The notes under the pieces are model-generated. The model searched no databases and was not told the DNA's origin. It saw only the letters and a program-made list of their open reading frames with translations. DNA of 64,000 nucleotides from an uncultured Lachnospiraceae bacterium. Lineage in GTDB: Bacteria; Bacillota; Clostridia; Lachnospirales; Lachnospiraceae. The position numbers were made by a program, and so were the translations under genes. Shown one piece after another: positions 21,379-30,125 of this stretch (position 1 is its first letter; each line of letters opens with the position of its first letter). The DNA lies in the NCBI GenBank assembly GCA_947627365.1, contig CANQVT010000002.1:62001-126000 (forward strand), given 5' to 3'.

Positions 21379-21531
21379 TCATCGATCTACGGCGACAGAC
21401 CACCAGCAGTGTTCTCCACGGCGCGCAGACAAACAGGACACAATGCGCACCTTCCCGCCGAGCTTCTCCGGCAAAATATCCTTCTCATTGTATATTTCCT
21501 GAAAAAGCTGCTCCGTATCCAATGGGTTCAT
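21379..21531 (-). CDS. Small protein translationally coupled to the HTH gene
   Basis: 50 residues, beginning MNPLDTEQLFQEIYNEKDI and ending HCWWSVAVDR. Its ATG overlaps the upstream gene's TGA as ATGA, the usual sign of translational coupling. It ends 9 bases before a terminator, so it fills the transcript exactly. The first half is an amphipathic helix; the second half contains two Cys, one His and two Trp. I do not recognise the family. It could be a partner of the HTH protein. Confidence 0.6.
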   Translation of the reverse strand: MNPLDTEQLFQEIYNEKDILPEKLGGKVRIVSCLSARRGEHCWWSVAVDR

Positions 21532-21989
21532 ATATTTGTAATTAAGGGTTTTTCCCCGTGCTCCCTGAGGAAAAGATCTGTATCCTCCAGTGACCGGTGT
21601 GTTTCAATACAGCAGAGTATCGCGGCGTCGCGGCGGATCTTTGGATAAAGCACATTCTTCCCGGCCAGCGTCAGCATCCGCTGCGTTTCCTCCACCGTAG
21701 CCCTCATCGAGAGGCTGATGCGCAGCACCACATCCCTTCCCGGCAACCGCTCTCCTTTCATGATCTGATAGGCAAAGGGCTTGCTCAGACAGGAAAGAAC
21801 GATCAGCTGCCTCATACTGCAGTTATAGCGCTCCATCAACTGCTGCAGATAATCCTTGAACTGAATGTCCTCGATCCGCTGCAGATTATGCTTCAGAAAA
21901 TCGCTCGGAGATTTTTTGATCTGATTCATAAGCTGTTCCGTAGAGACAGTCCCGGTCTTCACTTCCGACGCTGATGCCGAAAAAAACAT
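21528..21989 (-). CDS. XRE-like helix-turn-helix protein
   Basis: 153 residues. Residues about 45-100 form a helical DNA-binding-like domain (MRQLIVLSCLSKPFAYQIMKGERLPGRDVVLRISLSM). It is followed by VEETQRMLTLAG and IRRDAAILCCIETHRSLEDTDLFL, a pattern I associate with Clostridial regulators of unknown target. The same late pattern recurs in the protein at 45775-46878. GGAGGGAAGG precedes the ATG. A consensus promoter lies 52 bases upstream and it is co-transcribed with a 50-residue ORF. Gene function is unknown; cytoplasmic regulator is the best guess. Confidence 0.72.
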   Translation of the reverse strand: MFFSASASEVKTGTVSTEQLMNQIKKSPSDFLKHNLQRIEDIQFKDYLQQLMERYNCSMRQLIVLSCLSKPFAYQIMKGERLPGRDVVLRISLSMRATVEETQRMLTLAGKNVLYPKIRRDAAILCCIETHRSLEDTDLFLREHGEKPLITNI

Positions 21990-22040
21990 AATCCTTCCCT
22001 CCTCCCCCAGATATAGTGAACTAAAATTAAATTTAAAGCG

Positions 22041-22069
22041 ATTATAGCATTCCCATTGATGTATTTCAA
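22041..22069 (-). promoter_or_regulatory. Promoter of the HTH gene
   Basis: TTGAAA (22064-22069), 17-base spacer, TATAAT (22041-22046), minus strand. Confidence 0.85.
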
Positions 22070-22074
22070 GATAT

Positions 22075-22107
22075 CAAAAAAACAGATGGTCCGTCATCGC
22101 CATCTGT
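22075..22107 (-). terminator. Terminator after the 57-residue gene
   Basis: Eight-base perfect stem (22082-22089 with 22100-22107), ten-base loop, then seven T residues on the minus strand. It sits directly upstream of the next promoter. Confidence 0.88.
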
Positions 22108-22155
22108 CTGCCTCCTGCTATCCCGCAGGCTGGATCGCATATTCTATTCTCGCCT

Positions 22156-22329
22156 TCAGGCCTTCTTCTCCCCGGCTGTGACCGCGCTGTCAATCAGGCG
22201 GATCAGCTCTAACGCGCTTCGGAACTGCTGGGTAATATTCTTCTCCGTCCAGAGGATCGAACCCTGCCAAGTCGCGTTCTCGCAACGGTCAATCTGGATC
22301 ACAAATTTTCCTGCCGCTTTCTTTTCCAT
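22156..22329 (-). CDS. Small conserved protein (57 residues)
   Basis: 57 residues: beta-strand-like start (KFVIQIDRCENATWQGSILW), then an amphipathic helix (FRSALELIRLIDSAV). I recall similar short Clostridial proteins with an ATWQG motif and a C-terminal SALELI helix; no function is known. AGAGGGTG lies upstream of the ATG at 22329. The gene starts 38 bases after the Ala/Glu-rich secreted protein gene and ends 48 bases before a strong terminator, so the two form a transcript. Confidence 0.72.
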   Translation of the reverse strand: MEKKAAGKFVIQIDRCENATWQGSILWTEKNITQQFRSALELIRLIDSAVTAGEKKA

Positions 22330-22367
22330 TCCGTCACCCTCTGTTCGCTGTCAGATATCTATCGCAA

Positions 22368-23030
22368 TTACATTGCAAAGCTCACGGAGCTCATGTTGCT
22401 GCCTTCCTCTGTCTCTGCCGTCACGTTGTTCGCGCCCGTCTCGTCGATGTGGAAGATTTCCTGTGTCTGCTCGCTGCTGATCTGTACCGTCTTGAACTCT
22501 ACCTGTACGTATACGCTGCCGTCTGCAAGCTCTACTTCGTTTCCGTCTACCGTGAAGGTCACATCGTAGAAGCTGTACTGCGCGTCCTCGCCTGCCTCGC
22601 TGTTCGCTGCCGCCGCTGCCTTCGCTACCTCGTACTCCTCGCTGCCTTCCTCGAGCTTTCTTACCTGCATCTCGATGTTCTCCGGAAGCTCCGCCGCTGC
22701 CTGTGCGCTGATGATCACTTCGTCATTCTCGAAGATAAAGCTCTGTGCCTCAGCCGCCTCAGTCTCTTCGATCTCCTCTGCTACTGCGTTCGCCTCGGTC
22801 TTGGCTGCCTCTGCTGCCTGCGCTACCTCTTCCGGAACCTCTGCCGTCGCGATCGTCTCAAGTCCGAGAACCTCGATCTCGATTGCCTGTGCTTCTTCTA
22901 CTGCTGTCTCTTCTACTGCCTCAAAGGACTCCTCGATGATGAGGTCTTCTTCTGCCATCGCCGATGCGCTTACCATGAATGCTGCCATCGCTGCTGTAAG
23001 GATCATCTTCTTTACGGTCGCCTTCATCAT
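22368..23030 (-). CDS. Secreted Ala/Glu-rich low-complexity protein
   Basis: 220 residues with a clear signal peptide (cut near ASAMA-EE). Residues about 30-100 are nearly all Ala, Glu, Val and Ile, like the acidic stretch of the 1353-residue surface protein. Residues about 100-220 are more ordered (SFYDVTFTVDGNEVELADGS and a following beta region), resembling an extracellular beta domain. Codon use is strikingly repetitive (GCT/GCC, GAG), suggesting high expression. AGGGAGG lies eight bases upstream of the first ATG. A TATACT -10 lies 61 bases upstream, but the -35 is poor. Function unknown; a wall-associated or shed protein. Confidence 0.82.
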   Translation of the reverse strand: MMKATVKKMILTAAMAAFMVSASAMAEEDLIIEESFEAVEETAVEEAQAIEIEVLGLETIATAEVPEEVAQAAEAAKTEANAVAEEIEETEAAEAQSFIFENDEVIISAQAAAELPENIEMQVRKLEEGSEEYEVAKAAAAANSEAGEDAQYSFYDVTFTVDGNEVELADGSVYVQVEFKTVQISSEQTQEIFHIDETGANNVTAETEEGSNMSSVSFAM

Positions 23031-23186
23031 TTTGTTGTCCTCCCTGATTTTCTATCTATGTTTTCGAAATCGTTTTCGTTCTTGTTGAAACCAGTATAAC
23101 ATGGAAACTCTTTCGCAAATTATTTCTCCGAAAACTTTTTCTGCTTTTTTTCCGGAAAAATGAAACAGAACCTGGACAATAAATTT

Positions 23187-23231
23187 CCGGGGTATCTGCA
23201 TTTGCTTTTGGCATATATGCAGACGCCCCGG
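23187..23231. terminator. Long hairpin downstream of the diguanylate cyclase gene
   Basis: Fifteen-base arms (23187-23201 and 23217-23231) with two mismatches and a 15-base loop. On the minus strand it is followed by AAATTTATT, not a clean T-run, so it may be a terminator or an mRNA-stabilising 3' hairpin. The rest of the 317-base gap holds only the weak promoter of the next gene. Confidence 0.55.
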
Positions 23232-23347
23232 TCTCTCTATCAAAACCAATATTCTTTTGGTCAGGCCCCGATATCTCTCCAATTATCCCGCAAGCCGGGC
23301 ACACGCAACCCTCCGATATCTCCACCAACGGTTCCGGAGCCACCTGC

Positions 23348-25066
23348 TCACACGGGCGCCGCCAGCATCGCCGCCTTCTTCGTCCTCTTGTCCTGATACA
23401 TCAGAACGTCGCAGCGGCGGATCATCGCATTGAGGTCCGCGTCCTTCTTCGGATCAAAGTCTGCGTAGCCGAACGCCACGCTGAACGGAAAATCAAACTG
23501 CGCGGCTTCCCTTTTGATCGCTTCGCCAAACTGTTCGACCGCCTTCCGGATCCTTTCGTTCTTCTTGCCGAGGAATACAAACTCATCCCCGCCGATACGA
23601 TAACAACGGCCATACTCCCCGAACGCTTCACTAATGCACTGATAACAGGTTTTGAGCGCCTGGTCGCCCTTTTCATGTCCGTAATTGTCATTGATCCCCT
23701 TCATGTTGTTGAGGTCAAAGACGATCGCGCACCGCTCGTTCAGATCCCCACTCTTTGCAAGAGTCTTCAGCTCCTCCTCGTAGGCATTGCGGTTGAGCGC
23801 GCCTGTCAGCATATCCGTCCGCGCAAGCTTCTCGAAATAAGCCAGCTTCTCCTCCTCCAGCTCGATGTCGTAGTATTCGTGGACACGCTGCCACATCAGC
23901 ATCACAATGAAGATCATCGTGCCGAGCGCCATAAAGACAGAGACCTCTTTGAGGAGGCTAATATAATAGGAAATCATCTCCATGATGCCGGACGCCACCA
24001 GGATACACAGCGGCAGCTTCATCTGGGGCAGATGACCCTTTTCCTCTCTTTGTTTCCCTCCTGCTTCACGTTCAAAGCGCCGCGCGAAATCCAGACTGCT
24101 TCCCGCTTCGTTTTCCTCGACGGATTCGCTGCGGATATCCGGCTCCGGCACATCTCGTCCCTCCTGCCAGATCGCCCAGAACAGGTAGAGCACGTTTACC
24201 AGGATCAGTCCATGCGTCAGAAAGAGCAGCTCAAACATATCCGCCACGCCCAGAAGCTGCAGCACTGTCTCCACCGCCACGCACAGCAGATAAGCCCCGG
24301 CAAACGCCGCGAATCCGGTCTTATGCCTTTCCTCGCATATCGTGTAAATAAACAGATCGATCAGCGCCGGGAACAGAAGCAACACCTGCAGGTCGATAAA
24401 GTACAGCACGCCTCCGTTCGGGATAAGCAGCTGCAAAAAACCACACTGACGCAGCGACCATACCGCCACCAGGATCGCGAAAAGTCCCAGGCACAGCAGG
24501 CTGCCCAGCTCCGCCCGCTTCCGCTTCGGCGTGCGCTCGATGTGCAGGAAGATGCAGATCATTCCGCAAAAAATGATGATACAGTTGAGCACCAGCACCG
24601 GCAGCATATCCAGAATTTTCGTCTCCACACACTCGCCATGGCTGCCATAGCGGATCGTGGGAATATTGTCCCTGATCGAATCGTAGGAGATCAGATGACG
24701 AATTGTCAACGTCTTCCCCGCGCTTCCCTCGGGTATGTCTACCACATGCCAGTAGCTTCCCGGGGACTTACCCCAGCTTCTCTCCTCCATACCGTACGTG
24801 TAAATTCTCTCGCCGTCCAGAAGCACCTCCACATCGGACTGCGAGGATTCAAACAGCAAGCTCAACCCCTCTTCAAACGCGTCCGGAAGCGTCTCCGTCC
24901 ACGTCAGTATGTTTTCCTCCTGCACCGGCTCAATGTCCAGCAGAGTCGTCGCCTCCGCGTCTCCGTCAAAATCCTTTCCTGTTGTATAGAACAGCCGCCC
25001 CAGAATCACGGCCAAAAAAAGCAGTACCGCATAGAAGCATAACATTAACTTTTTCCCTGCGGACAT
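23348..25066 (-). CDS. Membrane diguanylate cyclase with extracytoplasmic sensor
   Basis: 572 residues from the ATG at 25066, which has GGGAGG eight bases upstream (an upstream ATG at 25156 lacks a site). An N-terminal helix, an extracytoplasmic beta domain (about 25-165) and about seven membrane helices (about 170-400) resemble the 7TMR-DISM layout. The GGDEF domain occupies about 415-572: TDMLTGALNRNAYEEEL, DLNNMKGINDNYGH and the intact active site RIGGDEFVFL. It should make c-di-GMP from two GTP. There is no clear RxxD inhibitory site. No EAL gene lies in the window, so the response machinery is elsewhere. Confidence 0.93.
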   Translation of the reverse strand: MSAGKKLMLCFYAVLLFLAVILGRLFYTTGKDFDGDAEATTLLDIEPVQEENILTWTETLPDAFEEGLSLLFESSQSDVEVLLDGERIYTYGMEERSWGKSPGSYWHVVDIPEGSAGKTLTIRHLISYDSIRDNIPTIRYGSHGECVETKILDMLPVLVLNCIIIFCGMICIFLHIERTPKRKRAELGSLLCLGLFAILVAVWSLRQCGFLQLLIPNGGVLYFIDLQVLLLFPALIDLFIYTICEERHKTGFAAFAGAYLLCVAVETVLQLLGVADMFELLFLTHGLILVNVLYLFWAIWQEGRDVPEPDIRSESVEENEAGSSLDFARRFEREAGGKQREEKGHLPQMKLPLCILVASGIMEMISYYISLLKEVSVFMALGTMIFIVMLMWQRVHEYYDIELEEEKLAYFEKLARTDMLTGALNRNAYEEELKTLAKSGDLNERCAIVFDLNNMKGINDNYGHEKGDQALKTCYQCISEAFGEYGRCYRIGGDEFVFLGKKNERIRKAVEQFGEAIKREAAQFDFPFSVAFGYADFDPKKDADLNAMIRRCDVLMYQDKRTKKAAMLAAPV

Positions 25067-25156
25067 GATCGATTCCTCCCATTCTGCAAGCTTGCAAAAT
25101 ATTTCCGCCTCATATATATAAAAATAAGTTTTTCGTGACACCAGACACCGCATCAC

Positions 25157-25185
25157 ATTATAAGTGTTTCGGCGTTTTTTATCAA
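25157..25185 (-). promoter_or_regulatory. Promoter of the diguanylate cyclase gene
   Basis: TTGATA (25180-25185), 17-base spacer, TATAAT (25157-25162), minus strand. The remaining 220 bases toward the divergent ABC gene contain a short GCCCC-GGGGC hairpin (about 25366-25377) and no clear plus-strand promoter. Confidence 0.8.
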
Positions 25186-25407
25186 GTCTTTCTCACGGAA
25201 TATACGAAATTGCGCATGAAAAAACAAGCGTCAATTTTATTCGATTTTAGTAAATTTTATAGTTTACCTTTCTCTATTATATGTGTTAAACTGTTTCGGA
25301 ACATCAACAAAGCCCGATCTCCTCGCACAGACAGACGAGAAACGCAGGAGTACGAAGCGCAGAGCGCCCCGTGGGGCTTTCATTCACTAACGCAAGGGGG
25401 ACCTGAC

Positions 25408-27156
25408 TTGATTCGCACAATTTTAAAAGAAGTCAAAGAGTACAAGTGGGCGTCCGTCGTAACGCCCATCTTTATGCTCCTCGAGGTGCTCATGGAAACG
25501 ATGATCCCGTTTCTGATGGCGTCGATCATCGACAACGGAGTCAACACCGGGGACATCGGCCACATCTACCGCATCGGCGGCCTGATGATCGTCGTGGCGG
25601 CAATCGGCCTGTTCGCAGGTCTGGGCGGCGGCCGCTTCGGCGCGAAGGCGTCCACCGGACTCGCGCGCAACCTGCGCTCCTCGATGTTCGACCACATTCA
25701 GACGTTTTCATTTTCCAACATCGACAAATTCAGCACGGCAGGTCTGGTGACGCGTCTGACCACGGACGTCACGAACGTCCAGAACGCATACCAGATGATC
25801 CTGCGCATGGCGATGCGCGCCCCGGCCAGCATGGTCTGCGCTCTCGCGATGGCGTTCGCGATCAACGCGCGTCTGGCGTCGATCTATCTCGTGGCGGTGC
25901 TGATCCTGGGCGTCATTTTGTTCTTCATCATCAGCCATGCGACGAAATATTTCCGGCAGGCGTTCCCGAAATACGACGAGCTGAATGCGTCCATCCAGGA
26001 GAACGTGTCCGCAATCCGCGTCGTGAAGGCTTACGTGCGCGAGGACCACGAGACCAGTAAATTAAAGAAGGCGAGTGAGAATATTTACAAGATCTTCGTG
26101 AAGGCCGAATGCAACATCATCTTCAACGCCCCGATCATGCAATTTACGGTCTACAGCTGCATCCTGCTGATCAGCTGGATCGGTGCAAAGATGATCGTCG
26201 CGGATTCGCTCACGACGGGCGAGCTCATGAGCCTGCTCGCCTACTGTATGAACATCCTGATGAACCTGATGATGCTCTCAATGGTCTTTGTCACGATCTC
26301 GATGAGCACCGCCAGCATGGAGCGTATCTCCGAGGTGCTGAACGAGACGAGCGACCTTCAGAACCCGGAGCACCCGCTCACAGAAGTGCCGGACGGCAGC
26401 ATCACGTTCCGCGACGTGGAGTTCTCCTATCACAAGGACAGTCAGGAGCCGGTACTTAAGGATATCGATCTTGAAATTCATTCCGGTGAGACGATCGGAA
26501 TCATCGGCGGAACAGGCAGCGCCAAAACCAGCCTGGTGAACCTGATCAGCCGCCTCTATGACGTCAGCTCCGGCGAGGTCCTTGTCGGCGGCCACAATGT
26601 CAAGGACTACGACATGGAAGTCCTGCGCAACCAGGTCTCTGTCGTACTCCAGAACAACGTCCTGTTCTCCGGCACGATCTACGAGAACCTGCGCTGGGGC
26701 GACAAGAACGCGACCGACGAGGAATGTCAGGCGGCCTGTAAGCTCGCCTGCGCCGACGATTTCATCCGAGCGTTCCCGGACGGCTACAATACCTACATAG
26801 AACAGGGTGGCACGAACGTCTCCGGAGGACAGAAGCAGCGCCTGTGTATCGCGCGGGCACTTTTGAAGAAGCCGAAGATATTGATCCTCGATGACAGCAC
26901 GAGCGCCGTGGACACCGCGACCGACGCGCGGATCCGCAGAGCGTTCCGCGAAGAGATCCCGAACACGACCAAACTGATCATCTCGCAGCGCATCTCGAGC
27001 GTGCAGGACGCCGACCGCATCATCGTTATGGAGGAAGGGCGCATCCACGGCTTTGGCACACACGACGAACTGCTTGCGTCCGACAGCATTTATCAGGAAG
27101 TCTACGAGTCGCAGACGGGCGGCGGCGGAGACTTCGACGAGAAAGGAGGGGATTGA
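25408..27156 (+). CDS. ABC exporter half-transporter, degenerate-site subunit
   Basis: 582 residues starting at TTG 25408, seven bases after AAGGGGG; an ATG far upstream gives a non-homologous tail and no ribosome site. Six membrane helices (about 10-310) precede an ATPase domain. Its motifs deviate from consensus: Walker A GGTGSAKTS (Gly to Ala), catalytic Glu replaced by Asp in ILDDSTSAVD, and the switch His replaced by Gln in ISQRISS; the signature VSGGQKQRL is normal. This is the pattern of the inactive-site subunit in heterodimeric exporters such as TM287/288. The partner follows one base after the stop codon. Confidence 0.94.
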   Translation: MIRTILKEVKEYKWASVVTPIFMLLEVLMETMIPFLMASIIDNGVNTGDIGHIYRIGGLMIVVAAIGLFAGLGGGRFGAKASTGLARNLRSSMFDHIQTFSFSNIDKFSTAGLVTRLTTDVTNVQNAYQMILRMAMRAPASMVCALAMAFAINARLASIYLVAVLILGVILFFIISHATKYFRQAFPKYDELNASIQENVSAIRVVKAYVREDHETSKLKKASENIYKIFVKAECNIIFNAPIMQFTVYSCILLISWIGAKMIVADSLTTGELMSLLAYCMNILMNLMMLSMVFVTISMSTASMERISEVLNETSDLQNPEHPLTEVPDGSITFRDVEFSYHKDSQEPVLKDIDLEIHSGETIGIIGGTGSAKTSLVNLISRLYDVSSGEVLVGGHNVKDYDMEVLRNQVSVVLQNNVLFSGTIYENLRWGDKNATDEECQAACKLACADDFIRAFPDGYNTYIEQGGTNVSGGQKQRLCIARALLKKPKILILDDSTSAVDTATDARIRRAFREEIPNTTKLIISQRISSVQDADRIIVMEEGRIHGFGTHDELLASDSIYQEVYESQTGGGGDFDEKGGD

Positions 27157-27157
27157 T

Positions 27158-29062
27158 ATGCCAGGACCAATGAACCGCGTCCCGCGCGGACAGAAACCGA
27201 CGGTGGACCATCCGGGCAAGCTTCTGATGCGGCTGATGGCATACATCTTCCGCGACTACAAGATCCACTGTGTCTTTGTGTTCGTCCTGATCTTCGCCGG
27301 CGTCATCGCCAATGTGCAGGGCACCATGTTTACCAAGAGCCTGATCGACAATTACATCGCCCCGTTCCTCGGCAGCGATCACCCGGACTTTTCGCCGCTT
27401 GCGCATGCGATCGCAAGAGTGGCCTGCTTTTACCTGATCGGCGTCGTCTCCACCTTTGCGTACAACCGCATCATGGTGACAGTGACCCAGGGCGTGCTGC
27501 GCAACCTGCGCGACGAATTATTTGAGCACATGGAGAAGCTGCCGATCCGCTACTTCGACACACACCAGCACGGCGATATCATGTCCGTCTATACGAACGA
27601 CATCGACACACTGCGCCAGATGGTCAGCCAGAGTATCCCGCAGATCATCAACAGCGCGTTCACGATCGTCAGCGTCCTTATCAGCATGCTGATCCTGAGC
27701 ATCCCGCTCACGCTCGTGACGCTCGTGATGGTCGGACTGATGCTCATCTGCACGCGCTACGCGACGAGCCGCAGCGGTAAATATTTCCGCGAGCAGCAGA
27801 AGAATCTTGGCGCGGTCAACGCCTACATTGAGGAATCCATCAGCGGACAGAAGGTCGTCAAAGTCTTCTGCCACGAAGAAGAAAACATCCGGAAATTTAC
27901 CGAGCTGAACGACCAGCTCTTCTACAGCGCGGATCAGGCTAATACCTTCGTCAACTTCTTAGGCCCGATCAACGCGCAGATCGGCAACATCAACTACGTG
28001 GTCTGCGCGATCGTCGGCGGAATCCTCGCGCTGAACGGCTTCGGCGGCTTCACGCTTGGCGGCCTCGCAAGCTTCCTGACCTTCAACAAGAGCTTCAACG
28101 GGCCGATCAACCAGGTCAGCCAGCAGTTCAACGCCATCGTCATGGCGCTCGCCGGCGCGGATCGTATCTTCCGCCTGCTCGACGAAGAGCCGGAGGTGGA
28201 CAACGGCTACGTGACGCTCGTCCATGCGAAAGAGGAGAACGGCAAACTCACGGAGAGTGCGACGCGCACCGGGCGCTGGGCATGGAAGCACACGCACCAG
28301 GCGGACGGCAGCGTAGATTATGTGGAGCTGCGCGGGGACGTGGTCTTCGACGGCGTCGACTTCGGCTACACCGACGACAAGATGGTGCTCCACGACATCA
28401 AGATGTACGCGACGCCGGGTCAGAAGATCGCCTTCGTCGGCTCGACCGGCGCGGGCAAGACGACGATCACGAACCTGATCAACCGTTTCTACGACATTCA
28501 GGACGGAAAGATCCGCTACGACGGGATCAACATCAACAAAATAAAAAAGGCGGACCTGCGCCGCTCCCTCGGGATCGTGCTGCAGGATACCCACCTTTTC
28601 ACAGGTACTGTCAAAGAAAATATTCGCTTTGGCAAGCTGGACGCCACCGACGAGGAGGTCATCGCGGCCGCGAAGCTCGCGAACGCGGACGGCTTTATCC
28701 GCCGGCTGCCGCAGGGCTATGACACGATGCTCACCGGCGACGGCGCGAACCTAAGCCAGGGCCAGCGCCAGCTCCTCGCGATCGCGCGGGCGGCTATCGC
28801 AGACCCGCCGGTGCTGATCCTCGACGAGGCGACCAGCTCCATCGACACCCGCACCGAGCGCATCGTGCAGAGCGGCATGGACCGCCTGATGAACGGCCGC
28901 ACGACCTTCGTCATCGCCCACCGCCTCTCCACCGTGCGCAACTCCGACTGCATCATGGTGCTCGAGCAGGGCCGCATCATCGAGCGCGGCACGCACGACC
29001 AGCTCATCGAGGAGAGAGGGAAGTACTATCAGTTATACACCGGGAACAGTGTGGTGGCGTAG
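27158..29062 (+). CDS. ABC exporter half-transporter, catalytic subunit
   Basis: 634 residues from the ATG at 27158; AAAGGAGGGG lies just upstream within the previous gene's end, and only one base separates the genes. Six membrane helices (about 25-335) and a canonical ATPase: Walker A GSTGAGKTT (about 428), signature LSQGQRQ, LILDEATSSID with catalytic Glu, and IAHRLST with the switch His. The linker between the fourth and ATPase regions has an extra acidic/aromatic loop (about 360-400). With its partner it should form a drug, peptide or lipid exporter; substrate unknown. Confidence 0.95.
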   Translation: MPGPMNRVPRGQKPTVDHPGKLLMRLMAYIFRDYKIHCVFVFVLIFAGVIANVQGTMFTKSLIDNYIAPFLGSDHPDFSPLAHAIARVACFYLIGVVSTFAYNRIMVTVTQGVLRNLRDELFEHMEKLPIRYFDTHQHGDIMSVYTNDIDTLRQMVSQSIPQIINSAFTIVSVLISMLILSIPLTLVTLVMVGLMLICTRYATSRSGKYFREQQKNLGAVNAYIEESISGQKVVKVFCHEEENIRKFTELNDQLFYSADQANTFVNFLGPINAQIGNINYVVCAIVGGILALNGFGGFTLGGLASFLTFNKSFNGPINQVSQQFNAIVMALAGADRIFRLLDEEPEVDNGYVTLVHAKEENGKLTESATRTGRWAWKHTHQADGSVDYVELRGDVVFDGVDFGYTDDKMVLHDIKMYATPGQKIAFVGSTGAGKTTITNLINRFYDIQDGKIRYDGININKIKKADLRRSLGIVLQDTHLFTGTVKENIRFGKLDATDEEVIAAAKLANADGFIRRLPQGYDTMLTGDGANLSQGQRQLLAIARAAIADPPVLILDEATSSIDTRTERIVQSGMDRLMNGRTTFVIAHRLSTVRNSDCIMVLEQGRIIERGTHDQLIEERGKYYQLYTGNSVVA

Positions 29063-29125
29063 GCACGGCAAGCTTCGTGTTTAATTCACTTAAAGTGTAA
29101 GCCGGACGCGTGCTCTGTCTGCGGA

Positions 29126-29277
29126 TGTTCCGTGCGCAAACACGTTGTTCTCCTAGATTCGCTCCGCCGCCTATGGACAGCTGTCTACGCAAACTCGCTA
29201 CGCTCAGACATGCTCCGACAGCTGTCGCTATGCTCGCGAATCCTGCGTCGAACTGCCTATCGTTTGCGCACGGAACA
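29126..29277. repeat. Large centre-aligned nested inverted repeat
   Basis: Three pairs of arms share nearly one centre (about 29200): outer 16-bp perfect pair (29126-29141 with 29262-29277), middle GATTCGC/GCGAATC (29156-29162 with 29236-29242), and inner GACAGCTGTC at 29176-29185 and 29217-29226. No credible gene overlaps it. It could be a structured RNA, a MITE-like element or a cruciform-forming site. The following 29280-29490 is also dense in short hairpins (for example GGTGC/GCACC around 29372-29404). Confidence 0.72.
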
Positions 29278-29496
29278 CCGACAGCCCATCGCACGCTGTT
29301 TCATTTCGCAATTCAACGCACAGCCCGGCAAAAGGGACTTGCTGTGTCAGGGCAGATCATTGAGGGCCGCCGGTGCTTGATGAGCGCAAGCGAGCTTATG
29401 CACCGCTGCGTGCCCGATTAAGCGCGAGCGGGTCTGACCTGACATTGCAAGCCCGTGCAGGGCGTTCGGGTAATCATAGTGAACTAAACACCAAGA

Positions 29497-30105
29497 TCAC
29501 GCGTTTTCGGCTTTCAGCTCCTCCAGCTGCTTCACCACGTCCTCGTAGGAGCGGAACACGATCCCGCGAAAGCCGAGGCTCTCCGCCACGGCGACGTTCT
29601 GCTCCGTGTCGTCGATGAAAACGCTCTCCTGCGGCTTCAGCTGAAAATGCTCCAGAAAGCTTGTATACATCCGCGGATCCGGCTTCGTCATCCTCTGCTG
29701 GAAGGAGAGGAAGCCGCCATCCGTATACTGCATAAACGCAAGCGAATCCTGACACTCGTCGTAGGCCTTCTTCGAATAATTCGAGAGATAATACACGCGG
29801 TAGCCCGCCTCTTTCAGACTCCTGATCCAGGGGACGGCGTACTCCCGTATCGTCAGCATCCCATGGATATTGGAGAAGGCCTCGCTCAGCTCCTTCTCAA
29901 TCTCCGGATCCAGACTTACAAACGCCCGCATGGCTTCCTCTTCCGTGATGTCCGCGCGCTCGAACTGTTCCCAGTACGGACTCATGACGGACGCTTTCAG
30001 AAGCCGTTTGATCATCGGGGCGTCGAAGCCCTTTTCCGCCAGAAATTCCTTCAGGCGGAAATCTACCAGCACATTTCCTATGTCAAATACAATATTCTTT
30101 ATCAT
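29497..30105 (-). CDS. HAD-superfamily phosphatase (YihX-like)
   Basis: 202 residues from the ATG at 30105 (MIKNIVFDIGNVL); the frame is open further upstream, but that part overlaps the aldo/keto reductase gene. Motif I is DIGNVLVDF (nucleophile Asp), motif II LSNYS, motif III the Lys in TKPDPRMY, and motif IV FIDDTEQN. The cap is a small helical C1 type (about 20-85). Relatives dephosphorylate sugar phosphates such as glucose-1-phosphate; the substrate here is not known. It begins 20 bases after the aldo/keto reductase stop, so co-transcription is likely. Confidence 0.92.
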   Translation of the reverse strand: MIKNIVFDIGNVLVDFRLKEFLAEKGFDAPMIKRLLKASVMSPYWEQFERADITEEEAMRAFVSLDPEIEKELSEAFSNIHGMLTIREYAVPWIRSLKEAGYRVYYLSNYSKKAYDECQDSLAFMQYTDGGFLSFQQRMTKPDPRMYTSFLEHFQLKPQESVFIDDTEQNVAVAESLGFRGIVFRSYEDVVKQLEELKAENA

Positions 30106-30125
30106 CTGATCTTTGTTCCACCGCC

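Noticed and set aside
23675-25042. 455-codon plus-strand frame
   Set aside because: Antisense to the diguanylate cyclase gene.
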